A stretch of DNA of 64,000 nucleotides, taken from NCBI GenBank assembly GCA_035651155.1, contig DASRGG010000036.1, positions 105,850 through 169,849 of the forward strand, in the 5' to 3' direction. The position numbers and the translations under genes were made by a program. The notes beneath the pieces were generated by a model. The model ran no database searches. It was not told where the DNA came from and saw only the letters and a list, made by a program, of their open reading frames with translations. Origin of the DNA: CF-39 sp035651155 (GTDB lineage: Bacteria; Chloroflexota; Limnocylindria; P2-11E). Shown here in pieces: positions 34,396-42,907 of this stretch. How positions within the stretch are numbered: the stretch's first letter is position 1; each line of letters begins with the position of its first letter.

Positions 34396-35463
34396 ATGCG
34401 CCATCGCATACCAGCACTCGCACTCGCGACGATGCTCATCGCCGCGGCCTGCGGCGGCGCGGCGACGCCGAGCGCGGCGCCGAGCGCCGCGGGCAGCTCG
34501 GCGGCCGCCGCCACTGCGACGCAGGCGGCGCCCGCGAAGGTGAGCATCATGGTCGGCGGTCTGAACAAGCAGATCTACCTGCCGAACATGCTCACCGAGA
34601 AGCTCGGCTACTTCAAGGAACAGAACCTCGCGGTCGATCTCATCGACGAGCCTTCCGGCAAGGACACGACCACCGAGGTCGTCGCGGGCAACGTCGACTT
34701 CGGCTCGGGCTCGTACGACCACACCATCGACATCGCGGCGGCGGGCAAGTCGATCACGATGGTCGCGCTGCTCCTGCAGGAGCCGGGCGAGTTCGTGATG
34801 GTGTCGAAGCAGAAGGCCGCAACGATCAAATCGCCGGCCGACTGGAAGGGCGTGAGCGCGGGCGTGACGTCCATCGGCTCGGGCACGCATACCCTGATGC
34901 GCGCGATGACCATCAAGGCGGGCCTCAAGGTGTCCGACGTCAACTTCGTCGCGGCGGGCGCTGGCGACACGTTCATCGCCGCCATGAAGCAGGGCACGAT
35001 CGACGTCGGGATCACGACGCAGCCGACGGTCCTCCGCATGCAGAAGACCGGTGACGGGCAGGTCCTCGTCGACCTGTCCAAGCCCGAGACGACGCGCGCC
35101 GCGCTCGGCGGCGATTATCCGTTCATCTCGGTCTTCGCGAAGACCGACTACATCGCGAGCCACAAGGACGTCGTGCAGCGCGTCGTCAACGCGTACGTGA
35201 AGACGCTCAAGTGGATCCAGACGCACTCGCCCGCGGAGATCGCCGACAAGCTGCCCGCGGACTACTACGGCGGGGACAAGGATGGGTACATCCAGGCGCT
35301 CAAGGACAGCATGGGCATGTTCAGCCCCGACGGGAAGATGCCGAAGGGCGCTCCCGAGTTCGAGCTGAGCCTGCTCAAGCAGTTCAACGAGAACGTCCAG
35401 AAGAACCCGAACATCGACGTGTCGAAGACCTACACCGACGAGTTCGTGAACAACGCGAAATAG
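34396..35463 (+). CDS. ABC substrate-binding lipoprotein, SsuA/TauA/NMT1-like
   Basis: The 355-residue protein has a lipobox (MLIAAACGG), a 25-residue Ala/Ser linker and a type II periplasmic-binding fold: VSIMVGGLNKQIYLPNMLTEKLGYFKEQ, then VAGNVDFGSGSYDHTIDIAAAGK and GAGDTFIAAMKQGTIDVGITTQP. These features match the NMT1/THI5-like and nitrate/sulfonate group. AAAGGGAGG lies just upstream. It would capture the ligand for the SsuBC-like pair; its identity (sulfonate, pyrimidine, aromatic acid) is not determinable. Confidence 0.9.
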   Translation: MRHRIPALALATMLIAAACGGAATPSAAPSAAGSSAAAATATQAAPAKVSIMVGGLNKQIYLPNMLTEKLGYFKEQNLAVDLIDEPSGKDTTTEVVAGNVDFGSGSYDHTIDIAAAGKSITMVALLLQEPGEFVMVSKQKAATIKSPADWKGVSAGVTSIGSGTHTLMRAMTIKAGLKVSDVNFVAAGAGDTFIAAMKQGTIDVGITTQPTVLRMQKTGDGQVLVDLSKPETTRAALGGDYPFISVFAKTDYIASHKDVVQRVVNAYVKTLKWIQTHSPAEIADKLPADYYGGDKDGYIQALKDSMGMFSPDGKMPKGAPEFELSLLKQFNENVQKNPNIDVSKTYTDEFVNNAK

Positions 35464-35478
35464 GCCCTGCCGCACGAT

Positions 35479-35509
35479 GGGGAGCGCCGGCCTCGTGCCG
35501 GTGCTCCCC
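35479..35509 (+). terminator. Perfect 13-bp GC hairpin between two binding-protein genes
   Basis: GGGGAGCGCCGGC pairs with GCCGGTGCTCCCC (one G-U pair) over a CTCGT loop. There is no U-run after it. It is placed 15 nt after the SsuA-like stop and before the ribosome site of the next gene, so it may end or stabilise the transporter mRNA. Confidence 0.6.
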
Positions 35510-35542
35510 AACTCCATCCACAAAGGGAGGCGGGCTCGACGG

Positions 35543-36784
35543 ATGAGGCGCTCCAGAGGTCTCCTCACCTGGGCCGTCGCGGCGACGTTCGCGATCGCAT
35601 GCACCTCGAGCACGGCACCGACTACCTCGGCGCCCGCGGGCCCGCTGAAGATCGGCGTCCTGGTGCCGTACACGGAGTCCGCTCTCGACTCGGACATCGG
35701 CGCGTCGCAGAAGCGGGCGGCCGATCTCTACCTGAGGCTTCACGGCGGGAAGCTCGGCCGGCGCGACGTCAGCCTCGTGTTCAACGACGAGTCCGCGCTC
35801 GATCCCGGCATCAACACGGTCCGGCTGCGGCAGTTCCTCGAACAGGACCACGTCGAGCTCCTGCTCGGCGGCGCGGGCGGTCCGGCCGCCTATCTCATGC
35901 GCGACGTCGCGGAGGCGTCGAAGCTCGTGTACGTCGACACGAGCGCGGCCGCGAACGCGCTCACGCGCACGACCTCCGGCTGCACGCCGAGCTGCAAGAG
36001 CAGGTACGTCTTCCGCACCGCGCCGACGTCCTGGCAGCTGTCCGAGCCGCTCGGGGAGTGGGCCGCGAAGAACGGCCCGAAGGAGTTCTACGCCGTATAC
36101 GCCGACGACGACTTCGGCACCGAGTCGGCGGCCGCGTTCGCCGAGGGCCTCGCGAAGAATGGCGGCAAGGTGACCGGGACGAGCGCGAAGGCCGAGAAGA
36201 CCGGCGACTGGCCGAAGGTGGTCGCGGCGATCAAGGCGCAGCCGACGAAGAACGTGTTCGCCGCGTTCTTCACCGAGGACGCCGAGCGCTTCCTCGCCGC
36301 GTGGGAGGCGGCTGGCCTGCGCGCCGCGGGATATACGCTCTACGGCCCCGGGCCGCTCGCCGGCGGCCAGGTCCTGAAGGTGGCCAAGGAGGCGGCGCTC
36401 GGCGCCGTGACCTCGTTCCCCTGGGCGCCCGACGTGGCCGGCGCGGAGAACGCGGCGTTCGTCGACGCGTTCCGGAAGGCCTACACGGACGAGGACACCG
36501 GTCAGCCGCTCGCGCCCGATGGGTACGCCGCCCTGATGTGGGACGCGATGGCCGTGCTCGATCGCGCCCTCGCCGTGACGAAGGGCGAGGCGAAGAATGC
36601 CGACGCGCTCGTCGCCGCGATGGAAAGCGTCTCGCTGAGCGCCCCCGGCGGTCCGCTGAGCGTCGACAGGGTCACCCACGCCGCGATCCTGGACGTCTAC
36701 ATCCGCGAGGTGCGGGCGACGGGCGGCGCGTTCGCGAACGTCACGACCGCCAAGATCGCGAGCGTGAGGGACCCCGGACCGTAG
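35543..36784 (+). CDS. LivJ-type (type I fold) substrate-binding lipoprotein, no permease nearby
   Basis: The 413-residue protein has a lipobox (TFAIACTSS) and a two-lobed periplasmic-binding domain of the branched-chain amino acid/amide type: LKIGVLVPYTESALDSDIG, AADLYLRLHGGKLG, VELLLGGAGGPAAYLM, FYAVYADDDFGTES and DGYAALMWDAMAVLDRAL. AAAGGGAGG stands 12 nt before the ATG. No LivHMGF genes are present; the next genes are a CitA/DcuS-type kinase and its regulator, so this protein may deliver a ligand to the sensor instead of a transporter. Confidence 0.88.
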   Translation: MRRSRGLLTWAVAATFAIACTSSTAPTTSAPAGPLKIGVLVPYTESALDSDIGASQKRAADLYLRLHGGKLGRRDVSLVFNDESALDPGINTVRLRQFLEQDHVELLLGGAGGPAAYLMRDVAEASKLVYVDTSAAANALTRTTSGCTPSCKSRYVFRTAPTSWQLSEPLGEWAAKNGPKEFYAVYADDDFGTESAAAFAEGLAKNGGKVTGTSAKAEKTGDWPKVVAAIKAQPTKNVFAAFFTEDAERFLAAWEAAGLRAAGYTLYGPGPLAGGQVLKVAKEAALGAVTSFPWAPDVAGAENAAFVDAFRKAYTDEDTGQPLAPDGYAALMWDAMAVLDRALAVTKGEAKNADALVAAMESVSLSAPGGPLSVDRVTHAAILDVYIREVRATGGAFANVTTAKIASVRDPGP

Positions 36785-36811
36785 GGCGCGGCTACGCTAC
36801 CCGGAAGAGCC

Positions 36812-38431
36812 ATGCGTCCGAACCGCATCCTTTCGTCGCTGCGGCCCTTTTCGACGCGACCGCTCGGCTGGCCTCGGCCGCTGTCGCTGTCGTCGCAGCT
36901 GCTTCTCCTGCAGGTGGCGGTCGTGGCGACCACGGTCGTCGTCGGCGCGCTCGCGTCGTACCAGCTCGTTTCCGCGCAGGTCGACGAGCAGTACAAGCAG
37001 CGCGCGCTCGCCATCGCGTACGCGGTCGCCGCGACGCCGGACATCGTGGAGGCGATGGACGACCCGGATCCGCCGAGGACGATCCAGCCCATCGCGGAGG
37101 CCATCCGCCGCTCCGTCGGCGCCGACTTCGTCGTGGTCGCGAACAAGGACGGCATCCGCTATTCGCACCCGAATCCCGCGAACATCGGCAAGCGCGTATC
37201 GACCGACCCAGCCCCCGCGCTCGCGGGCGACGTGTACGTCGGCGTCCAGCAGGGCACGCTCGGACGTTCGCTGCGCGCGAAGGTCCCGATCACGAGCAGG
37301 GGCGACGTTATCGGCATCGTGTCGGTCGGGTTCCTCGAGGCGCAGCTCGCCGAGAAGCTCGGGCAGGCGCTGCCGTGGATGTCGCTCACGGTGCTGCTCG
37401 CGCTCGGCCTCGGCGTCGGCGGATCGCTCGTCCTCGCGCGGCGCGTCGATCGCCAGACGTTCGGCCTCGGCGCGCGCGAGATCGCGGGCCTGCTCGAGCA
37501 GCGTGACGCGATGCTGCACGGCATTCGCGAGGGCGTCCTCGCGGTCGACCCCTCGGGTCGCGTGACGCTCGCGAACGACGAGGCGAAGCGGCTGCTCGGG
37601 CTGCCCGCGTCGGTCGAAGGCGCCTCGCTCCGCGATGTCGTCCCGGCGGGACGCGTCCGCGAGGTGCTCGACGGCACGGCGACCGGCGCGGACCAGGTCG
37701 TCCTCGCGGGCGATCGCGTGCTCGTCGCGAACCGGATGCCGGTCGCCATCCGGGGAGCGGACGTCGGCGCGGTGGTCACCCTCCGGGACCGTACCGAGCT
37801 CGACGGCGTCCTCCGCGAGCTCGATACCGTGCGCGGGTTGGCGCAGGCGCTCCGCGCGCAGGCCCACGAGTTCTCGAACAAGCTGCACGTGGTCGGCGGT
37901 CTCATCGAGCTCGGCCGCCTCGACGAGGCGGTGCGGTTCATCGCTGAGACGTCGCTCGTGCATCAAGAGCTCGTCGATCTCGTGCAGCAGCGCATCGCCG
38001 AGCCCGCGCTCGCCGCGCTCCTGGTCGCGAAGGCCGCGGTGGCGTCGGAGCGGCGCGTCGAGCTCCGCCTCGCATCGGACGCGCGGCTTCCGGCCCAGAT
38101 CGCCGACGCTCGCGACCTCATCACGGTGGTGGGCAACCTCGTCGACAACGCCATCGATGCCGTGTCCGGGACGGCGAACGCCTGGGTCGAGGTGGGCGTT
38201 CACGGCGATGCGGACGGCGTCACGGTGCGCGTCCGCGACTCCGGTCCGGGCATCGACCTTCGCGCGGTCGAGGAGATCTTCCGCGAGGGCTACACCACGA
38301 AGGGCGGGGGAACGCACTTCGGTCTCGGGCTCGCGCTCGTCCGCCAGGTCGCGCAGCGCCGTGGCGGCTGGGTCCGCGTTTCGAACGACGGTGGCGCGGT
38401 CTTCACCGCGCTCATCCCGGCCAGCGCGTGA
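36812..38431 (+). CDS. CitA/DcuS-family sensor histidine kinase
   Basis: The 539-residue kinase has helix 1 (about residues 27-52), a periplasmic Cache/PASp domain (about 55-190; ADFVVVANKDGIRYSHPNP and VGVQQGTLGRSLRAKVPI, close to CitA/DcuS ligand domains), helix 2 (about 192-215), a cytosolic PAS (225-330), the DcuS-type H-box AQAHEFSNKLHVVGGL (His 351) and a HATPase domain with NLVDNAIDAV and GLGLALVRQV. Such kinases sense citrate, C4-dicarboxylates or other carboxylates. The stop overlaps the response regulator start by 4 nt. Confidence 0.92.
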   Translation: MRPNRILSSLRPFSTRPLGWPRPLSLSSQLLLLQVAVVATTVVVGALASYQLVSAQVDEQYKQRALAIAYAVAATPDIVEAMDDPDPPRTIQPIAEAIRRSVGADFVVVANKDGIRYSHPNPANIGKRVSTDPAPALAGDVYVGVQQGTLGRSLRAKVPITSRGDVIGIVSVGFLEAQLAEKLGQALPWMSLTVLLALGLGVGGSLVLARRVDRQTFGLGAREIAGLLEQRDAMLHGIREGVLAVDPSGRVTLANDEAKRLLGLPASVEGASLRDVVPAGRVREVLDGTATGADQVVLAGDRVLVANRMPVAIRGADVGAVVTLRDRTELDGVLRELDTVRGLAQALRAQAHEFSNKLHVVGGLIELGRLDEAVRFIAETSLVHQELVDLVQQRIAEPALAALLVAKAAVASERRVELRLASDARLPAQIADARDLITVVGNLVDNAIDAVSGTANAWVEVGVHGDADGVTVRVRDSGPGIDLRAVEEIFREGYTTKGGGTHFGLGLALVRQVAQRRGGWVRVSNDGGAVFTALIPASA

Positions 38432-39156
38432 GCGCTCCCGTGGCGGCGGACACCATTCGAACGCTGATCGTCGAGGACGACTTCCGCATCGCCGACATCC
38501 ACAAGGGATTCCTCGAGCGCCTGCCGTCGTTCTCGGTGGTCGGCGTCGCGCAGACCGCGGCGGACGCGATCGCGCGCGCCGAGCGCGAGCGTCCCGATCT
38601 CGTGCTCCTCGACCTGTACCTGCCCGACCGCTCCGGCCTCGACGTGCTGCGCGAGCTGCACGCGACCGGGCGCTCGCCGGTCGACGTCATCATCATCACC
38701 GCGGCGAACGATGTCGACACGCTCCGTTCCGCGCTGCAGGGCGGCGCCGTCCACTATCTCGTGAAGCCGTTCCAGTTCAACGCGTTCCGCGAGAAGCTCG
38801 AGAGCTACGCGGCGATGCGCTCTCGGCTGCGTCAGGTGCGCGAGGTGGACCAGGGCGAGATCGACGAGCTCTACGCGACGCTTCGCGCGGGTTCGGCGTC
38901 GCAGGCGTTGCCGAAGGGGCTATCGCCCGCGACGTTCGCGCTCGTCGCGCGCACACTGCGCGAGTCCGGCGCCGATCTCTCGGCCGAGGAGGTCGCGGAA
39001 CGCACCGGCGTGAGCCGGGTCACGTCACGGCGCTACCTCGACCACCTCGCGCGGTCGGGGCTGGTGGACGTGACGATGCGCTATGGGAAGACCGGTCGCC
39101 CCGAGCATCGCTACCTCTGGTCGCGCGCGGCCGGCCGCGCCGGACCGTCCGGCTAG
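38428..39156 (+). CDS. CitB/DcuR-family response regulator
   Basis: The 242-residue protein has a receiver domain (VEDDFRIADIHKGFLE, phospho-acceptor Asp near residue 60 in LLDLYLPDRSG, Lys in YLVKPFQ) and a C-terminal helix-turn-helix with AEEVAERTGVSRVTSRRYL, as in CitB/DcuR/DctR. It probably activates the adjacent transporter genes in response to the ligand sensed by the kinase. Its 3' end overlaps the convergent membrane-protein gene by 4 nt. Confidence 0.93.
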   Translation: MSAPVAADTIRTLIVEDDFRIADIHKGFLERLPSFSVVGVAQTAADAIARAERERPDLVLLDLYLPDRSGLDVLRELHATGRSPVDVIIITAANDVDTLRSALQGGAVHYLVKPFQFNAFREKLESYAAMRSRLRQVREVDQGEIDELYATLRAGSASQALPKGLSPATFALVARTLRESGADLSAEEVAERTGVSRVTSRRYLDHLARSGLVDVTMRYGKTGRPEHRYLWSRAAGRAGPSG

Positions 39157-39551
39157 CGGCGGCGGCGCTTCTTTCGGCGCTCCGGCTGCGGGAAGTATTG
39201 ACGGCGCCGGCGCTCCCGTGCCCAGGCGAGCTCCTGAGGCGGAAGCCAGAACGCGTACATGTACACGAGCATCGCGACGTTCACCGCGAGCACGAGCGCG
39301 AACAGGTAGAAGGGCGCCTTCGCGACGAGGAGCACCGCGATGACGATGAGGAAGACGACGTTGATCCAGAACGCCCACGGCTTCACCGCGTTCTCCGGCG
39401 GCGGGACCGTGCCGCGCCGCCGCCAGTTGTACCAAACGATGTTGGCGACGAGGGCGACGGCGAGCGCGTATACGGCCGGCCAGTAGAACCGGGACTCTGG
39501 GTTGAACGGTGAGAAGAATCTCTCGACGAAGTGCGAAGGATCGAAGGGCAC
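39153..39551 (-). CDS. Small membrane protein, two or three helices, unknown function
   Basis: A 132-residue protein from a GTG: an amphipathic N-terminus (SHFVERFFSPFNPES), helix 1 (WPAVYALAVALVANIVW), a basic loop with WRRRGTVPPPE, helices 2 and 3 (WINVVFLIVIAVLLVA, FYLFALVLAVNVAMLVYMY), and a C-terminal tail ending KKRRRR. I do not recognise a family. It is divergent from purH with a GGCTA-TAC-TAGCC palindrome between them. Confidence 0.72.
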   Translation of the reverse strand: MPFDPSHFVERFFSPFNPESRFYWPAVYALAVALVANIVWYNWRRRGTVPPPENAVKPWAFWINVVFLIVIAVLLVAKAPFYLFALVLAVNVAMLVYMYAFWLPPQELAWARERRRRQYFPQPERRKKRRRR

Positions 39552-39560
39552 GGTGCTGGC

Positions 39561-39566
39561 TATACT
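39561..39566 (+). promoter_or_regulatory. Putative -10 box of purH
   Basis: TATACT lies 49 nt before the GTG and would give a leader of about 43 nt with an AGGGAG ribosome site. It overlaps the GGCTA/TAGCC inverted repeat (39558-39570). No good -35 is seen. Confidence 0.35.
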
Positions 39567-39615
39567 AGCCGCGCCCAACGCGCGATATCCCACACGCCTC
39601 TGACAGGGAGTCACC

Positions 39616-41163
39616 GTGCGAGCTCTCCTCTCGGTCTCAGATCTCGAAGGTCTCGTCGTGTTCGCGCGCGGCTTGCGCGAGCTCGGGTGGGACCTCGTCG
39701 CCACCGACGGCACGCGCGCGGCCCTCGCGTCCGAGGGCATCGAGGCCCGATCGGTCGAGGCCGTCACGGGGTCGCCCGCGCTGCTCGGCGGCCGCGTCAA
39801 GACGCTCCACCCCCGCATCCATGCCGCGCTGCTCGCCCGGCGCGACGATGAGTCGCACGCCGCGGAGCTCAAGCGCGAGGGCATCGAGCCGATCGATCTC
39901 GTCGCCGTCAACCTCTATCCGTTCGAGCGGTCGGCGTCCGCCGGCACGCGCGGCGCCGAGCTCCAGGAGCAGATCGACATCGGCGGCGTGACGCTCCTGC
40001 GGGCCGCGGCGAAGAACTACCAGGACGTCGTCGCCGTGTCGCGCCCCGCGCGCTACCAGGCGGTGCTCGACGAGCTGAAGGAGCGTGGCAGTGTCTCGCT
40101 GGAGACGCGCCGCCTCCTGGCCGCCGAGGCGTTCTCGCACACCGCCGCGTACGACGCGGCGATCGCGTCGCGGTTCGTGGCGGACGCCGGCATCAGGTTC
40201 CCCGACGAGATGACCCTCGCGCTCCGCAAGGTCCGCGACCTGCGCTACGGCGAGAACCCGCACCAGCAGGCCGCGTTCTACGCGCTGCGAGGCGAGGAGC
40301 ACGCGGCGATGGTCGCGATGGAGCAGATCCACGGCAAGGCCGCGAGCTTCAACAACGTGCTCGACATCAATGCCGCGTGGCGCATCGCGTCGGACTTCGC
40401 GCAGCCGACCGTCGCGATCGTCAAGCATCAGAATCCCTGCGGCATCGCGTCGGAGCTCGATGTGACGGCGGCGTACCAGCGCGCGTTCATGTGCGACTCC
40501 GTCTCCGCGTTCGGTGGGATCGTCGGCGCGAACCGCCCGGTGACGAAGGATCTCGCGCAGGCGATGCAGGACACGTTCTACGAAGCGATCATCGCGCCCG
40601 GCTACGAGCCCGATGCGCTCCCGCTCCTCAAGCAGCGGAAGAACCTCGAGATCCTCTCGGTGCCGAACGGCTTCCTGGGCGGCCACGTGCGGCGCGCGGA
40701 CCCGCACGCCTTCGACATCAAGCGTGTCGCCGGCGGCATGCTCCTGCAGACCCCCGACGAGACCGTGGCCGAGGAGGGCAACTTCAAGGTCGTCACCGAG
40801 CGGGGTCCGACGCTCGAGGAGCTCACCGACCTCATCTTCTCGTGGCGGTGCGTGCGGCACGTGACCTCGAACGCGATCGTGCTCGCGAAGGGGCTCGCGA
40901 CGGTCGGCGTCGGGCCCGGTCAGCTCTCGCGCGTCGTTGCGGTCGAGGTCGCCGTGCGCAAGGCGGGTGAGAACGCCCGCCTCGCGGTGATGGCGTCGGA
41001 CGCGTACTTCCCGTTCCCGGACGGCATCGAAGTCGCCGCGCGCGCGGGCGTGACGGCCATCATCCAACCCGGCGGCTCGCTCCGCGACGCGATGATGATC
41101 GAGACCGCGAACAAGCACCGCATGGCCATGCTCTTCACCGGCCGCCGCCACTTCAAGCACTAG
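39616..41163 (+). CDS. purH: Bifunctional AICAR transformylase/IMP cyclohydrolase
   Basis: The 515-residue enzyme does the last two steps of de novo IMP synthesis. The IMP cyclohydrolase (MGS-like) domain spans residues 1-195 (GGRVKTLHPRIHAALLARRD, NLYPFER, DIGGVTLLRAAAKN) and the transformylase domain 200-515 with LRYGENPHQQAAFY, the catalytic KHQNPCG near 270 and the C-terminal QPGGSLRD. Length is normal. Ribosome site AGGGAG precedes the GTG by 6 nt. It is monocistronic here. Confidence 0.97.
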   Translation: MRALLSVSDLEGLVVFARGLRELGWDLVATDGTRAALASEGIEARSVEAVTGSPALLGGRVKTLHPRIHAALLARRDDESHAAELKREGIEPIDLVAVNLYPFERSASAGTRGAELQEQIDIGGVTLLRAAAKNYQDVVAVSRPARYQAVLDELKERGSVSLETRRLLAAEAFSHTAAYDAAIASRFVADAGIRFPDEMTLALRKVRDLRYGENPHQQAAFYALRGEEHAAMVAMEQIHGKAASFNNVLDINAAWRIASDFAQPTVAIVKHQNPCGIASELDVTAAYQRAFMCDSVSAFGGIVGANRPVTKDLAQAMQDTFYEAIIAPGYEPDALPLLKQRKNLEILSVPNGFLGGHVRRADPHAFDIKRVAGGMLLQTPDETVAEEGNFKVVTERGPTLEELTDLIFSWRCVRHVTSNAIVLAKGLATVGVGPGQLSRVVAVEVAVRKAGENARLAVMASDAYFPFPDGIEVAARAGVTAIIQPGGSLRDAMMIETANKHRMAMLFTGRRHFKH

Positions 41164-41192
41164 CCTGTCGCGCTCGCCTGGGCCGCCTTTGC

Positions 41193-41957
41193 CTAGAGAG
41201 CGCGCTCCAGCTTCGCCCAGTGCTCGTCCAGGTACTGGACGTCGTCCTCGAGCATCTTCCGCGGGACGTTCATCTCGACGAGGCGCCGCATCCCGGGATC
41301 GCCCGCGGCGGCCTCACGCGCGACGAACTCGCCGACGTGCTGGAGCCGCAGCCGCAGCGTGAGCAGGAGCTCCGAGCGGTCTTCGAGGCCGTACGAGTCG
41401 AGGAAGAGCTTCAGGCGCCGCGCCTGCTCGTCGATCGGACGCGTCGTGTGCCCGTGGGAGAGGGGCGCCCAGCAGTACGCGGCGTTCGCGATGTCCCAGA
41501 GGCGGGTGCCGGGGCCGGCCAGATCCCAGTCGAGCATCAGCGCGACGGCGCCGGACCGCAGCAGGGCGTTCCACGGCGACCAGTCGTTGTGACAGATCAC
41601 CTCGTACGCCGTCGGAGCGGCAAGACGCCACTTCGCGTTCGGCGGCGGACGGAACTGAGCCACTACGTCGTGGTATCGCCGCAGGAGCTTGGCCGCCTCG
41701 ACGACGTGCGCGTCGGCCATGAGGTGATCCGGGAGCGGCTCGCGCGTGCCCGAGTGCGCCTCGCCCTCGACGTAGCGCAGCACCTCGCGGCCCTGTGCGT
41801 CGCTTCCCACGACGCGCGGAGCGGGGAAGCCAGCGCGCTCGAGATACCGGAGCAGCGCGTGCACCGACGGGGTCCACGATCCTGCGCGCCGATGCACGGT
41901 GTCGCCGATGCGGACGGCGTCGTTGAGATCGCCGCCGAGCGGGATTTCTTCCGGCAC
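41193..41957 (-). CDS. Aminoglycoside phosphotransferase (APH)-family kinase
   Basis: The 254-residue protein has the APH/choline-kinase fold: LRYVEGEAH hinge region, the Brenner loop CHNDWSPWNALL with catalytic Asp and Asn, and the metal-binding LMLDWDLAGPG. It is short for true aminoglycoside kinases and lacks a clear N-terminal Gly-loop, as in many APH-like small-molecule kinases. Substrate unknown; resistance should not be assumed. The GTG is 7 nt after TAGGCT. Confidence 0.85.
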   Translation of the reverse strand: MPEEIPLGGDLNDAVRIGDTVHRRAGSWTPSVHALLRYLERAGFPAPRVVGSDAQGREVLRYVEGEAHSGTREPLPDHLMADAHVVEAAKLLRRYHDVVAQFRPPPNAKWRLAAPTAYEVICHNDWSPWNALLRSGAVALMLDWDLAGPGTRLWDIANAAYCWAPLSHGHTTRPIDEQARRLKLFLDSYGLEDRSELLLTLRLRLQHVGEFVAREAAAGDPGMRRLVEMNVPRKMLEDDVQYLDEHWAKLERAL

Positions 41958-41964
41958 GGGCGTG

Positions 41965-41970
41965 AGCCTA
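41965..41970 (-). promoter_or_regulatory. Putative -10 box of the APH-like gene
   Basis: TAGGCT on the minus strand ends 7 nt before the GTG, with no ribosome site: leaderless pattern. Confidence 0.35.
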
Positions 41971-42030
41971 CGCTCGCGTGACGGCCACGGTCGATCTCAG
42001 CGCCGTTCCGGACTCCCCGGCGCGCACGTG

Positions 42031-42225
42031 ATGCCCGATCGTCACGGCCCGCCCCTGTACATCGGACGCGCCGGCCGCCTGCGGGACGAGGGCGTCGTCG
42101 CCTTGAAGCCGACCGAGTCGTCGCCCGCGACCGTGCGCGAATTCGCGGCCGCTCGCGGGGCGCGGTACTTCGGTCCGTACCTCGGGTGGTCGTTCCTTCC
42201 GGAGCCTCAGGCCAGCTCGAGGTAG
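42031..42225 (+). CDS. Possible small protein of 64 residues, unknown
   Basis: From the ATG the frame has mostly G/C third positions and a plausible soluble sequence (PPLYIGRAGRLRDEG, ATVREFAAARGARYFGPYLG). No family is recognised and no ribosome site is clear (GCGCACGTG precedes). It converges with the deacetylase gene and overlaps its end by 19 nt. It may be a chance frame. Confidence 0.4.
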   Translation: MPDRHGPPLYIGRAGRLRDEGVVALKPTESSPATVREFAAARGARYFGPYLGWSFLPEPQASSR

Positions 42226-42905
42226 CGGAACGCCTCCGCGTACGCGACGTTCCAGGTCGCGCCGATCGTCTTCGCCCACGCGCGCATGCGCTCGCCGATA
42301 TCGCGGCCGCCCACCTGCGAGACGTGCGATTGGAGCGCGGCGATCTTCTTGTCGACCGTGCCGCTGATGTCGAACCAGATGTTCGGCTCGCGCGTCCCGA
42401 ACAGCAGCACGCGCGAGACGCGATGGTGCTTCAGCTTTCCGCCACGCAGCTGCTCGGGGAAGAAGAGGTGGTCGCGCGCGGCGATCACGCCGTCGAGCCC
42501 GCTCCACCCCGCCACTCGGTGGTCAGGGTGCATCTGGTAGTGGCCCCACGGATCGTTCGTGAAGACGACGTCCGGCTTGTGCTCGCGGATCGCGCGGCTG
42601 ACCTCGCCGCGCAGCTTCATCGTGCGCTCGAGCTCGCCGTCCTGGTATCGGAGGAACACGAACCCGCGGACGCCGATCGCCTCGCCGGCCGCGCGCTGCT
42701 CGCGCTCGCGGATCGCCGCCATCTTTGCCGGCGTCATCTTCGGATCGTGGGTTCCCTTCTGGCCGCTCGTGATGACGCAGTAGGTGACGTGCGTGCCGCG
42801 CTCGATCCACGAGGCCAGCGTCCCCGAGCATCCGAAGTCGACGTCGTCCGGATGCGCGAAGATCGCCATCGCCCGCTTCGGGATCGGGAACGTCGCGTCC
42901 GCCAC
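42207..42905 (-). CDS. PIG-L/LmbE-family deacetylase (MshB/BshB-like)
   Basis: The 232-residue protein has the zinc motif AHPDDVDFG near the N-terminus and the second MHPDHR motif in the middle, as in GlcNAc-inositol or GlcNAc-malate deacetylases. VFTNDPWGHYQMHPDH is typical of LmbE proteins. The GTG start is 2 nt after the stop of the MshA-like glycosyltransferase, so the pair is co-translated. It most likely deacetylates the GlcNAc conjugate made by that enzyme; a mycothiol- or bacillithiol-like product is inferred, not shown. Confidence 0.9.
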   Translation of the reverse strand: MADATFPIPKRAMAIFAHPDDVDFGCSGTLASWIERGTHVTYCVITSGQKGTHDPKMTPAKMAAIREREQRAAGEAIGVRGFVFLRYQDGELERTMKLRGEVSRAIREHKPDVVFTNDPWGHYQMHPDHRVAGWSGLDGVIAARDHLFFPEQLRGGKLKHHRVSRVLLFGTREPNIWFDISGTVDKKIAALQSHVSQVGGRDIGERMRAWAKTIGATWNVAYAEAFRYLELA

Positions 42906-42907
42906 CG

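Noticed and set aside
41193..41957. Aminoglycoside resistance gene
   Set aside because: Only the general APH-fold motifs are present; many such kinases act on unrelated small molecules.
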